Shown here one piece after another: positions 1 through 10,989 of a DNA stretch of 64,000 nt (position 1 is its first letter; the number at the start of each line of letters is the position of its first letter). The translations under genes and the position numbers were made by a program. This DNA is from Dipteris shenzhenensis. Lineage: Eukaryota > Polypodiophyta > Polypodiopsida > Gleicheniales. The stretch lies in NCBI GenBank assembly GCA_047967505.1, contig CM106541.1; one strand, given 5' to 3'. Under the pieces are notes generated by a model that was not told the DNA's origin, made no database searches, and saw nothing but the letters and a program-made list of their open reading frames with translations.

Positions 1-1429
1 TTGAGAGTTCTCTTGAGTGATTGTGAGATCCTTCCCTTCACTTCCGTTGAGAGAAATTTCTATTCATGTGAGAATTCCGTCCATGAGAGATTGAGAGATT
101 TCCGTTAATCTCCTTTGCTCATTCTAGGACAGCTCCGTCCATTATTCTTTCTTTGAGTTCTTTGAAAGATTTCATTGCTTGAGAAAGAGAGTATTCCTTG
201 TTTACGAGAGAAAGAGAGATCTAAGATACATCTCTTCCGTTGAGAGATTTCTACTGTGAGATCTCTTGTTTAAGAGAGAGAGAGATACATAGAGTTCTTC
301 ACAAGGCCACTGACTCGATTCCTGGCTCTCCACAGCCAGCAACATCAACAATGGGCTCTATTCTTCACCTCCTTCGTGCAGCGCTCCAAGCTCTCCATAG
401 GTGACAGCAAATGGTGTAGCAAAGACCTCTCCCAATACAATGACTGCAGCTTGTGAGCCTCCAACGATGGTCAACCATAGCGAGCCTCGTAGTCTCCAAC
501 GACAAAAGTAGTCTTCCATATGCGTCAACGATCACGGGCGACAAGGCAGTGCGCAAAGACTCCAACAATAGCAACAATCTCTAGGCCTTCAGACGGGCAC
601 CCATGGCCTTCTATCTCCTAGCTAAATATTAGCTCTTCAACAGTGAGATCGTTATCTGCTTCAGCCACAACTTCGACTCAGCTAGTACTCCAACTAGCTA
701 CAACTCCTTTCTGCAAGTTCCCTCGACCCGCAGAACAAAGCTGCCCATGTGAACAGAACTACAATAGTAGCTCCTAGCACCTCTAAGGTAGTCCACCGAA
801 GGCTCACGATCGGCCGCCATAGCCTCCAACAGCTCCGTCAGAAGCCAGCCTCACGCCTCCAACGCCCTCTAGCAAGTAGCCTTGCCAGTATGCTCTTCCA
901 GCCAACTCCAACCCAACGCTTATGCTCCACAATGACCGGCCTCTCCAACTGACCTGGCACTCCAACAAGCTGCCTCGCTTCAAGCAGCTGCTCAATGAAT
1001 AGCTCTTTGCCTCCTACGAGCCAACTCCAATGAGCTCCAACTCAGAACAACACCAGCCATCTCAACATAGTTCGCCTAGTCGAAGATTTTCGTCAATGAC
1101 TGTGGGGAGCGCTGCCCATAGCTTGGGTCGACGACCGCTGGGAGGTAGAGCTATTGAAGCAGTTTTTGCAAACAAACGCCGCTCCAATAGGTAGATAGTC
1201 AGTCGGTTGAGTCACGGGCGTTGGAGAGCAACCCTTGCTACCTGAATAGCCATTCGTTCAATGATCCCCTCTCCACGTACTCGTATACCAACAACCGATG
1301 CGAGACCTCCCAGCAGAATCCGACTAGGTGCACGGAATCTTTATAGATTCCATCAAAATCTTCACAAGATTCCGGCTTCTCAAAAAGCGACACGTGGCAG
1401 GATAAGATAGCACGTAGGCTAGGTCTCTA
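1..1429. other. Unassigned DNA, GA-rich then CTCCAAC-rich
   Basis: Bases 1-290 are full of short GAGAG/GAGATT runs. Bases 300-1300 are richer in C and repeat the words CTCCAAC and GCCTC loosely. I see no reading frame with recognisable protein similarity and no LTR end. It may be the left part of the retrotransposon whose gag starts at 2611, but nothing in the sequence proves that. Confidence 0.4.
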
Positions 1430-1870
1430 ATGTGCCACGTGGCAACCTTATCTTCAAGTGCCACATCATCTGCCATGGTGGCAGCCACGTCATCATCGAT
1501 TGCCATGTCACCTGCCACATCATCAGTGACATGTCATCAACCACATCATCAGTGACACGTCATCAACCATGTCACTTGTGCCATGTCATCAAGGCCACAT
1601 CATCAGTGACACATCATCAGCCACGTCACCTTGCTGACATCATCTGTGCCACCTCAGCACTGCCACCTCAGCAGTCCAGTCAGCACTGACCTCTGCAGGC
1701 ACAGTCCCTTGCCAGGCACACTGCATGTGCACACTCCTGCCACCTCAGCACAGAGCTTCACTGGCACACCTCTTGTTAAGCATAGTGCCACATCATCCCA
1801 GCATGTGACTCACAGTGACACATCATCATTGAGCACCATTTGCACTCCTTTTGCCCCTCCACCTAGATCA
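1430..1870. repeat. Degenerate minisatellite of CCACATCATCAGTGACA-like units
   Basis: Short related units built from CCAC(A/G)TCATC and CAGTGACAC(A/G)TCATC recur many times, with the purest block at about 1510-1630. The words TGACGT/ACGTCA and CCACGTGG occur inside it. The block lies about 1 kb upstream of a Copia gag start and may be an upstream LTR enhancer-type array. That role is inference; the repetition is directly visible. Confidence 0.7.
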
Positions 1871-2376
1871 AGTCGTATCTCTTGATCCAGGAAGAATTTG
1901 AGGGTGCTCCAAAAAGGAAAGTCGCTCGATTTTTCGTGCTCTACATGCTCGTTACATCCTACGCACATTTCGGCACAAGTTACACTCACATTTGAGCCTC
2001 ACTGACAAAACCACTTCCTTCACGCACATTTGCCTCTACATCGACGCATCTGACCCAGCACTTAAAAAGAACAAAAGAAAAGGAATTATTTGCTGCTCTT
2101 TCATCGATCGACGGTTGGTTTAGATCTAGATCAGAGTAGACTAGATTGCCATAGAGGGGATGCTTTGAATTCCCCAAGTTGCCAATCTAAGCCATGCCCG
2201 AAATTCCCGACTAGTACCTACTCGGAGTCAGTCCATAAGCTCACATCCGATTTCACATCATTACATTACCTGAAACCTTACGTTCATCAGTTCAGTGAGC
2301 AGACTTCAGAGTTCAGAGGCATTGCAGATTGATTCAGTGGGCAGATAGCACTTGATTTCACACACACATGCCACCA

Positions 2377-2480
2377 TTGTAAAGCCTATTTGGCTATCTC
2401 ACGGCATCGTGCACATCATTTTTCAGCCTTGTAAAGCCTCTTGGCTATTCTCGGCATCATTGCCACAAGCCTTGTAACAC
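2377..2480 (+). repeat. 52-bp imperfect tandem pair
   Basis: Two copies begin TTGTAAAGCC at 2377 and 2429, a period of 52 bp, and share the words TTGGCTAT, CGGCATC and CATCAT. They lie just upstream of a TATA-like TTATATACT (about 2490) and of the Copia gag ATG at 2611, so they could belong to the 5' LTR or leader of that element. Confidence 0.6.
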
Positions 2481-2610
2481 AGATCAGATCTTATATACTG
2501 CAGTTCTATCTTCACCGACGGTACAGAGATTTCACTTGGCATCTTCAGTGTATTTGCAGTTGATTCATACAGAGTTTTTTCAGGACACTTTTGAGTACAT
2601 TGTTTGCACC

Positions 2611-2949
2611 ATGTCGACTAGCAACCTCAATCTGGAGGCATCTGCTAAGTTAGACAACTCCAATTACGGTACATGGAAATACCGAATGGAGACCATTCTT
2701 GTGCTTCAGGACAAATGGGAGTATGTCGATGGATATATACCTAGACCATTGGCCGATCCAGCCACCGGTAGCTCTACTCCATCTGTTGTCACAGCACCAG
2801 CAACAGGATCTACATCGGGATCTACATCTACACAAACAGTTTCCACACTAGTAGCAGATCCTGCCATTGCCCGAGCTCAAGCAGAATGGGATAAGAAAGA
2901 CAAGTATGCCTATCACCTGATCAAGCAGAATGTGCAAGATGTCATGTAG
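2611..2949 (+). pseudogene. Copia element A: gag N-terminal fragment
   Basis: The frame from the ATG at 2611 encodes about 112 residues typical of a Ty1/Copia gag N-terminus (DUF4219/UBN2-like): a KLDNSNYGTWKYRMETIL motif, then an S/T/P-rich linker, then an AEWDKKDKYAYHLIKQ segment. It stops with TAG at 2947. The rest of gag, the zinc knuckle, protease and integrase are missing, and the RT region follows after only about 270 bp. The gag start may be translatable, but the element is internally deleted and cannot be autonomous. Confidence 0.8.
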
Positions 2950-3214
2950 CCCCAGGTGGTTTTATGGCCTTAAGTTGCAGATACGGTCGAGGTGTTGAAG
3001 GGAATGCCAGGCAAACTTTATATGAGAGTTAGAAGTGGGGTGTGCAAGAATTGACTTACACATGCTTGTTTGCTATAGGAAAGCCATATTTTTTATTTTT
3101 TGGGTCGTATTGTAGCCCTACCAATTTATTAACGCACATACATTACTTTTTTGGAACTGGGTTCCAAATCATTTTTCCATTTTTACAAGTCTTAAGTTGT
3201 TTCCATTCAGGTGA
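2950..3214 (+). other. Non-coding filler at the Copia A deletion junction
   Basis: T-rich sequence with no open frame. It replaces the gag C-terminus, protease and integrase normally found between gag and RT, and ends in a pyrimidine run with CAG just before the RT frame opens. It could be filler from repair of the deletion. Confidence 0.5.
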
Positions 3215-3220
3215 AGCATC

Positions 3221-4657
3221 TTGGAGAAGGCCATAGCCAACAAATGGGTATACAAAGTGAAGTACAATCCAGATGGTAGTATTCAGAGATACAAAGCCAG
3301 ATTAGTTGCAAAAGGATTTGTACAACAATATGGCCAAGATTATGATGAGACTTATGCTCCAGTAGCAAAGATGGATTCCATACGGTTCTTGATATCATTA
3401 GCGACACTCAGCAAATGGAATGTGTATCAGCTCGATGTCAAGAATGCATTTCTCAATGGTTATCTAGACGAGGAAGTCTACATGCAACAACCAGCCAGTT
3501 ATGTTGAACCAGGAAAGGAGAACAAGGTTTGCCATCTCAAGAAAAGTCTCTATGGCTTAAAACAAGCACCCAGAAGTTGGTACAGCAGAATTGACAAGTA
3601 TTCTGCTGATCTGGGATACATGAAGTCCAATGCAGATCATACTCTCTACTACAAAGTTCAAGGGGAAGATATTACAATTGCACTTTTGTACGTAGATGAT
3701 CTGATTGTGACAGGAAGCAAGGATAGCTTCATTAGAAAACTAAAACAACACTTATTTGCAGAGTTCGACATGAAAGATCTTGGACTTATGCACTATTGTC
3801 TTGGAATTGAGTTCTGGAGAGATTCAGATAGCACATTCATGAGTCAGCTCAAATATGTTGACAGTCTCCTGAAGAAGTTTCATATGGCAGATTGCAAGAT
3901 TGCAGCCACTCCCATGGAACAGAGTTTGAAACTTACTAAAGATTCAGAAAAGCCTACAGTCAATGACAGATACTACAGGCAACTCATTGGATCTCTTATA
4001 TATCTGACAATCACACGGCCAGATATTTGTTATGCAGTAAGCTCACTAGCACAGTTTATGGCAAATCCAAAACAGTCTCACTGGAATGCAGCCAAAAGAG
4101 TCTTGAGATACATCAGAGGTACAAGACAATTTGGGATAGAATACAAAGGAAGTCATCCACGGTTGCATGGATACTGTGATAGTGACTATGCTGGAGATCA
4201 TGAGACTAGGAGATCGACACAGGGATATGCATTTTTCCTTGGTCAAGGTGCTATATCATGGTTGTCAAACAAACAGCCAACTGTTTCTTTGTCTTCGACT
4301 AAAGCAGAATATAGAGCACTCACTACAGGTGCATGTGAGGCTATATGGCTCAGAAGACTATTGTCAGAAACAGATTACTTTGATGAGTCAAAGCCAACAA
4401 CAATATACTGTGATAATCAATCGGCTCAAGCATTGGCGAAAAATCCAGTATATCACTCCGGAACAAAGCACATTAATGTCAGAGAGCACTTCATCAGAGA
4501 AAGAGTGTTACTTGGTGACATCACACTGCAGCATTGTGATAGCAAAGAAAATGTTGCAGACATCTTTACCAAACCACTCGGTAAAGAGCTATTCGAGAAA
4601 CATCGACTAGCTCTTGGTTTGATGCAGAGGAAGGACATTCCCATTAAAGGGGTGTGA
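3221..4657 (+). CDS. Copia element A: reverse transcriptase-RNase H, open frame
   Basis: An uninterrupted frame of about 478 codons encodes the Ty1/Copia RT and RNase H. Visible marks are NKWVYKVKYNPDGSIQRYKARLVAKGF at the start, QLDVKNAFLNG, YGLKQAPRSWY, the catalytic LLYVDDLIVTG, then RNase H motifs DSDYAGD, SSTKAEY and IYCDNQSA, ending ADIFTKPL. RVT_2 normally begins slightly upstream, so the N-terminus is cut at the deletion junction, and the first codon listed is not a true initiator. Lack of stops suggests recent origin or mobilisation in trans. A polypurine tract (TTGAGGGAAGG) and an LTR-like sequence follow. Confidence 0.9.
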   Translation: MEKAIANKWVYKVKYNPDGSIQRYKARLVAKGFVQQYGQDYDETYAPVAKMDSIRFLISLATLSKWNVYQLDVKNAFLNGYLDEEVYMQQPASYVEPGKENKVCHLKKSLYGLKQAPRSWYSRIDKYSADLGYMKSNADHTLYYKVQGEDITIALLYVDDLIVTGSKDSFIRKLKQHLFAEFDMKDLGLMHYCLGIEFWRDSDSTFMSQLKYVDSLLKKFHMADCKIAATPMEQSLKLTKDSEKPTVNDRYYRQLIGSLIYLTITRPDICYAVSSLAQFMANPKQSHWNAAKRVLRYIRGTRQFGIEYKGSHPRLHGYCDSDYAGDHETRRSTQGYAFFLGQGAISWLSNKQPTVSLSSTKAEYRALTTGACEAIWLRRLLSETDYFDESKPTTIYCDNQSAQALAKNPVYHSGTKHINVREHFIRERVLLGDITLQHCDSKENVADIFTKPLGKELFEKHRLALGLMQRKDIPIKGV

Positions 4658-4745
4658 TGGAATGTAATGCTCAGTCCTTCTTCGATTCCCCAGAATCATC
4701 ATCTTGAGGGAAGGCCTACTTCATGATGTTGATCTTGAGGGAAGG

Positions 4746-4990
4746 TGTTGAGAGTTCACGCTCAACATCATGTGATCATGTGTGCATAGCACCATCACGT
4801 GATCATATGTGCATAGCACTAACCTTATAGAGTGCTATAAAGGAAAGGGTTAGATCCCCTAACCCTAACCCTAAAAGGGTTTGTATATATTCTATTTTTT
4901 TAACTAATTCTAGTGTGTACAGTTAGTCATTTGTGGTGTGCTCTCTAGCTGTTCCCTCTCTCCTCATCTCCACTCTTCTCCTCTCCCCTC
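4746..4990 (+). mobile_element. Copia A 3' LTR (right end uncertain)
   Basis: It begins TGTTGAGAG immediately after the polypurine tract CTTGAGGGAAGG. Inside are a direct duplication of about 26 bp (GTGATCATGTGTGCATAGCAC and a variant), a TATA-like GCTATAAAGG near 4833, and a telomere-like CCTAACCCTAACCCTAAA at 4857-4874. I could not find the matching 5' LTR in the window, so the right end is approximate. Confidence 0.6.
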
Positions 4991-6215
4991 TTCATATTTT
5001 GTCAGACAATTCCATGTAGAATCATGTTGTCAAGTCATATTTTGAAGTGTAAGTCAAAAGTAGAAAAAAAATGGTTAGACTATAGTAGGTCGACTATTTC
5101 TCGACAACCTGGAGACAAAAACTTCATCTATTTGTCTGACATACATCCCATTTGCTCCAGATCATCTAATAATAAAGACTTCAACCAAGGTAGGGATAAC
5201 ATAGCCCATCCTACAATATATGACCATGTTCATGCTTCCCTTTAACTTTGAAGATCATGGACGACCTTAAACCACTAAACCTCAAACAGCTTCCAATCAA
5301 GGTCCTTACTTCTCCTTGGTCCTTATAGAAATGAGAAAGCAACTACAAAATCAAAGCATCTATTCTCTACCAGCGTTTGTGGAACAAGGAGTGATTCTAG
5401 CCTTTGCCATTTTTTGTGAGTTCTCTGTGTTAGGCAATTAAATTAGCCCACTAGTCCAAGCTATTGAGGCAGAGGTGTGCAAAATTTACACAAAACAATC
5501 CAAGCTACATATCATTTGTTAGAGGTCTGCAGCCATTGCCTCACCATTTTTTTAGGGTTTTAACTTTCTCCATTGTAGCCAATTACGTTAGCATAGTAAA
5601 AAAGGATTTCTTTATGAGGTTAAAATCTTAGATTCAACATTGTTGGAGTTGAGCCTTCAATATAAGAAATCTTAGAATTGCTACAACAACACCGACATTT
5701 CCCACGATGAGCATGAAAAATCCTAGCTTTTACTACGAGACCAAGAGGAAGGCTCTAACTAGCACAATATATTTTTTGAGCATGTTCAATACATGATATT
5801 GCAATTGGGAAGTCTTTTTTCTTTATATGCAAGTCTGCTAGAAGATTCACGACTGGTTGGGTGCTCATCTAGCAGTTGGTTTTTCCACCAGTACCATAGC
5901 ATCTTAGGAACATAGATTGGTGAGAATTTGACCATAAATCTCATGATGTAGGAAATATACAAAATGGTTATGAGATGCCACTAGCATGGACAATATAGTT
6001 CATAATCTTCATTAACTATTACCAAATTCAACTTCATAGAGCAGGCTTCTCCTAAAGCATGAATATTTGTTGGATCTTGTCACATTTTTCAATCAGCCAG
6101 CCCATTCTTTTATGCTCTTCGTGATCTTGGACTGCATTATTTCCTTCTCCTTTCTTGATTCAAAATTTTTTCCAATAGTACATGCCTTGGTTTTCCTTTA
6201 CTTCATTCTTGTGCA
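4991..6215. other. AT-rich intergenic DNA, nothing recognised
   Basis: No coding similarity, RNA gene or ordered repeat seen on either strand; a 73-codon open frame at 5024-5245 has no recognisable feature. Confidence 0.4.
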
Positions 6216-6221
6216 CTACGG

Positions 6222-7165
6222 TGTCCAATAGTGATGCCATTTGGATTGAGGAATAACTCAGCCACTTTTTAGAAGTTTATGGTGGAAACCTTTAGAGATT
6301 ACGTCATTAAATTCATGCAATCTACTTAGATGATTTTGTGTGTATTCCTTGGATATTCATCACTTGGGATACCTTGAGAAGGTTTTCTAGAGATATAGAA
6401 AAGTGGGTATCCCTTTGAGCCCTACTAAGAGTGTGTTTTGTGTTTGAGTTGGTATTCTACTCGGTCATGTTATTTCTAATGATGGAATCTAAACCAAGCC
6501 ATGTAAAATCAAAGCCATCCACTAGATGCATGAACTGCAGAACTTAACTCAATTACATTCTTTTGTGGGATTTATTAGTTTCTATCATAGGTTCATCAAA
6601 GATTTTTTCAAGATTGCAGCACCCTTGTATGAATTGATAAATAAGGATACGAAGTTTGAGTGGAATGCCGAGTTGACTATAGTATTCAATCATCTGAAAA
6701 ACCGAGCAATGGATACTCCAATTCCTAGACTACCAAGATGGGATGTCATTTTTCATGTGCATGCAGATGCTTCTGGTTATGCACTAGGTATTATTTTAGC
6801 ACAATAGGATGGTCGATTGGAATATTTAGTATATTATGCTAGTAGGTTACTTGCACCTACAAAGTCAAACTATAGCACCACCAAGTGATAAGAACTAGAA
6901 ATGGTTTTTAGTGTGTAGAAGTTAAGGAATATTTTACTCAAAAATCCTTTTGTATTCTATGTGGATCATCAAGCCTTACTTTATCTTATCAACAAGACTA
7001 TCATTCAAGGATGGCTTGTTTGGTGGATTTTGCTATTGTAGGTCTTTAACTTTAAGGTTATTCATAAACCAGGCAAGACCCATGTGGCCATCGATTGTTT
7101 TTCCAGGTTGCCAGTACCCAAGCAAACTCAAGGAGTTTACATGGAATTACTAGACGCTTATTTGT
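6222..7165 (+). pseudogene. Decayed Gypsy RT-RNase H fragment
   Basis: A Ty3/Gypsy polymerase fragment with many stops. In order: the RT motif VMPFGLRN near 6223, an altered catalytic loop region, GILLGHVISNDGI near 6450, the connection segment LTQLHSFVGFISFYHRFIKDF (6538-6610), the RNase H entry HVHADASGYALGIILAQ (about 6757-6807), then FYVDHQALLYLINK and VIHKPGKTHVAIDCFSRLP up to about 7115. The longest open piece is 6526-6807. Stops and small shifts show an old dead copy. Degraded integrase-like text, including MPLQPTRPC near 7540, may continue the same element. Confidence 0.85.
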
Positions 7166-7169
7166 TCGC

Positions 7170-8690
7170 ATTTGATTAGTGTAAGAATTAGTATGCCGAG
7201 TTGGTCAATTACTTATCTCAAGGCACATTCCCTAAAACTATGCCTCGAGATAAGCACAGGAAATTAGCTCTTAAGGCTTGGTAATATACTCTGATTGGTG
7301 GACAAATCTGCTAACAGTGTGCAGATGGGATTCTTCTCTGATGGGTGCTACCTCATGAATGTGCAGTGGTATTGTAGGATGCTTACTTGGGTCTTCTGTT
7401 AGGAAGGCAATTTCAAGTCAACTACTCGAAAAGTCTTTCAAGAAGGTTTGTGTGGGAAATATTTTTCAAAGATGCTTAATGTAGATGTACGTTGTAAGAT
7501 GTTTTCAATACACTAGATGGTTATTGCCTAAACAATCTATGCCTTTACAACCCACTAGGCCTTGTTCATTACTTTTCCTATTTCTCAAGATAAAATGTGA
7601 CTCACATATCAGATGATGCTATATTTCAAGACATAGATCTTACAACAAGGAAGGGAATGCTAATCACAATGTCCATATAATTTGATCCCCATGCATCTAA
7701 TTGATGAGTTGTATTTGCAAATAGATGAACACAAACATTCAAGATCCATAAGGCACAAGCACATTGGATACTTGATTTTTTATGAGATTGCAGTCCCTTG
7801 ACCTTTTTATAATGAATACTAATGGCATTTGCATTTTAATGCAGAGCCTAAATACTTAGGGAAAGGGTAAAAATAATTGTATTTCCATGATGTGGAGTAA
7901 AAGTTAGTGATGGAACATGTGCTCAACCTTTGGTTTCTTCTACACTCTAATTTCACACAAGCACAATTGTATTGATCAAGATTGTAATTTTGGTGCCATC
8001 ATGAACAAAATGATTTAAGCTTGTGGGAACTTCTTTCTAGTGTTTTTTCTTTTACTACCTTTATAACAATGCATCAATTTGCAAACTCACCATTTTTACC
8101 ATTTTAAAACTCGGGTTTTAATACTGCCACAAATCTATGCACATAGACAACATGTGGCCGAACTTTGTGAGGGAGCCACAAAATTTACATCTTGGCCTCA
8201 CAATGGAAGGCATGAACCCTTTTGGGTTACGCTCTACATGTTGGAGGCCATGATTGGTTTTAAAACCGATCTCAAACTTTCATCGTTCATCCGACCTTGA
8301 ACTTTTATCCTCCACCACGCAATATCCCGCCATGGTTAACAATAAAGAAGGGAGACCTCATGCTTGCCCTACTTGTGTCGAGGAAATACAAGGCCAAAAT
8401 TATTGACGTGTACATGGCACCCTTGATCAAGGATTTTAGATCCTATGGAGGGGCATACATGTCTTTGATATTTCTAGAGCCCCGAGGTGGGCCACTGACG
8501 TTTTCATCAAGGGAAATTTGATGTGGACCCTCTATGGACCATGCATGACTATCCAAGATATGGGGAGTGTGTAGGTACGTGCTTTTGCATGCCTATTGAC
8601 ACATTTATGCTTTATTGTGGTGTGATCTATGCATGTCTAATGACCTATTTGTGCATGCATATATGTAGGACTTTAAACACAAGGGTATCA
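7170..8690. other. Gypsy-derived and unassigned AT-rich DNA
   Basis: The first 400 bases probably hold the ruined integrase of the preceding Gypsy fragment. The remainder has open frames of 63-74 codons (8079-8300, 8297-8521, 8523-8714) without recognisable motifs. Confidence 0.35.
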
Positions 8691-8694
8691 TTCT

Positions 8695-10640
8695 TGTCCT
8701 ATTTGTGGCCCTAGTTTGAATACGCGACACTCCAAACATATAAGGAAGATGGTTTATGAAGGTATGCCACAATCTTTGGAAACACACACTTTCAGCATTG
8801 AAGAGCTTACAAGGGAATGCCAAATATTAAAAGACCAACTTGCCACCACTACAGAGGCAAGCATTGTTTAAGAACAAGTCTTAGACCAATGGTCCAATAC
8901 TAGTGAAGTCATTCCTCAACAAGCATAGGTGACCTTGCAAATGAAAAAGCTTAAGGATATATATACATCCATCTACCATAAGTATAAGGAAAAATAGATG
9001 AGATGCAATCCCAAAAGATAGCCATCTTAAATCTTGGACTCCAATTGTTGGTGCAAAACAATGAGGCAATGGAAGACACCACAAATGAAGTCCCACTACA
9101 ATGCACGATGGGGGTATACCAAGAGCTTGTGGCCACTCTACAAGCAAAAGATCACCTAAAAGAACGAGTTCTTATCCAATGGAAACAACTTCAACTCAAG
9201 ACCATATCCACTAATCCAAACATCAAATGGTAACGTTCCATAGGAGAAAAAACTCTATGCAAAATTTTCCAAGACTTGTCTGAAGATGAACAAAATATTT
9301 TCTTCTTGTCTACACATGCTAGGTTTACTACTCATGACATATGCTTTCATCGCATATGTATGCCTCATGGGTAGTCCTCCCCTTAGGGTCACTGGTGGTT
9401 TTTTGCCATTGCTATAAAATTCGTTACTATTATGTACTATAGGGCATGACATAACCAACATCCCCCCTTGCTGCAACTTATGATCCCATCACACCAACAA
9501 AAAGAAGTGTTAGAGGATGACATGGCCTATCTCACATCTAACTTCCCATATCTAACCACTCTCCATGACAATCTCATAACCTCAGTTACCCTTGCTTCTA
9601 CCACCCTTTAACCTTCCCTGATCTCCAACCTAACATCTACTCCCTTCATTGTCTCTTTGCTCATGCCTCTCACCACTTTCAACTAACCTAATAGTCGCAA
9701 ACGTACCAGCCCCTCACACCAAACTTCTTCCCTTCAATTGCTACTCCTATCCTCAAGGATTACCAAGCTACTCAAACCATTTTCCCAATTCTTCCCTACC
9801 TCCCCTATGATTCCTCTTTGATAACTAACACTCTTTCATATTACTCCCCCATGTCCCCAGATTCCCGCCCGTCATCACCTCTGACACTACTTGTGCTATC
9901 AGCTATAGAAAATGACCCAATATTTGATTTTGAATATCAATATCTAGATAATCCAATTCGCACTCCCATGCCAAATTCCAATGATGGGTATGATTTTCAT
10001 GTAATGCCACTTCCCGCATCGAGGATTTTTGCAAACAAATATCCTGATATGAAAACTCAAGGTGGATGGCAAGAGTCCCTACCAACCTCTGTTAGCACCA
10101 AATTAGTGAAGCTTGGATCAGCAAAGTGGAATCCCCAACTTGATTGGTGGCACCCCAAGCTCTTTGATGTAATTTGTTTGAAAGAATACCTGTGTGCACC
10201 TCCATGCCTCAGAACCCATCCCAAGTTCTACGTAGTTCCATGATGGCATAGATGGGAGGCCAACATACACACTTTGGGTGAGGATCACACCATTAATTGG
10301 ACAATTATTGGGCCATACTCCGGTGTAGAATGGAACTTCTAAGGCACACTAATCCAAGCACTTCAACAACATGAGAAAATAATATGCAGCAACATTGACC
10401 GCATCCTTCACCAAAGTGCTATCTTTTGCAAAATCTTGGAATACATTCTAGATGTCCCCATCCACATTGACCACCATTTGCCTACACTCAGTTTCAATTC
10501 CAATGAATGGGTTGATGCTCATACTACAAGCAGACTTTGTCAAAGAGTCACCTTCTTATAAGCACACACTCATATCTCTGCTCAAACAAATGGTGGATGT
10601 AGGATTCTTGGAAATAGAGCAAAAATTGTATGGTTCCAAG
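8695..10640 (+). pseudogene. Decayed coding region of unknown family
   Basis: Not identified. From 8695 one frame reads CPICGPSLNTRHSKH, a possible C2H2-type zinc motif, then a charged, probably coiled-coil stretch (EELTRECQILKDQLATTTE) with stops at about 8868, 8926 and 8995. A second coiled-coil-like piece is open at 9003-9233. From 9818 a single frame runs to about 10640 through stops at 10241, near 10330 and near 10558, keeping protein-like composition (NWTIIGPYSGVEWNF; SIFCKILEYILDVPIHIDHH region). Only a few stops break one frame for over 800 bp, which argues for a once functional gene or element. It could be a retrotransposon gag-like ORF or a host pseudogene. Confidence 0.5.
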
Positions 10641-10874
10641 GCTTATACTAGGATTGAGTGGTATGCCACAAGTTCCACAACCACTAGGTTATATGCATGG
10701 CATCCCAATTCCGTGATCACAATAAGCCATAACCCAAGGACAGGTAATAAAATGGATCTGGGGTTATGTTGTCTTTGTGCCAACATGGACTTAGATAGCA
10801 CAGAATGTGTGTGTAGAGTAGCAGCAAAGCTCCGCTTGTACTTGCATAAGGCTAGGAATAATCTCTCTTATGAA

Positions 10875-10985
10875 TCCTCAACATGCAAGTTCTATGTACA
10901 ATTCCTACATGTAGTTTGTACATGCAACTTCTACATGCAACATGCAACTTCTATATGTGCATCCTAGATGCAAATTCTACATGTG
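10875..10985 (+). repeat. Short array of ACATGCAACTTCTACATG-like units
   Basis: Five or so imperfect copies of a ~17-25 bp unit containing ACATGCAA and TTCTA(C/T)ATG follow each other. No gene is evident in it. Confidence 0.6.
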
Positions 10986-10989
10986 AACC

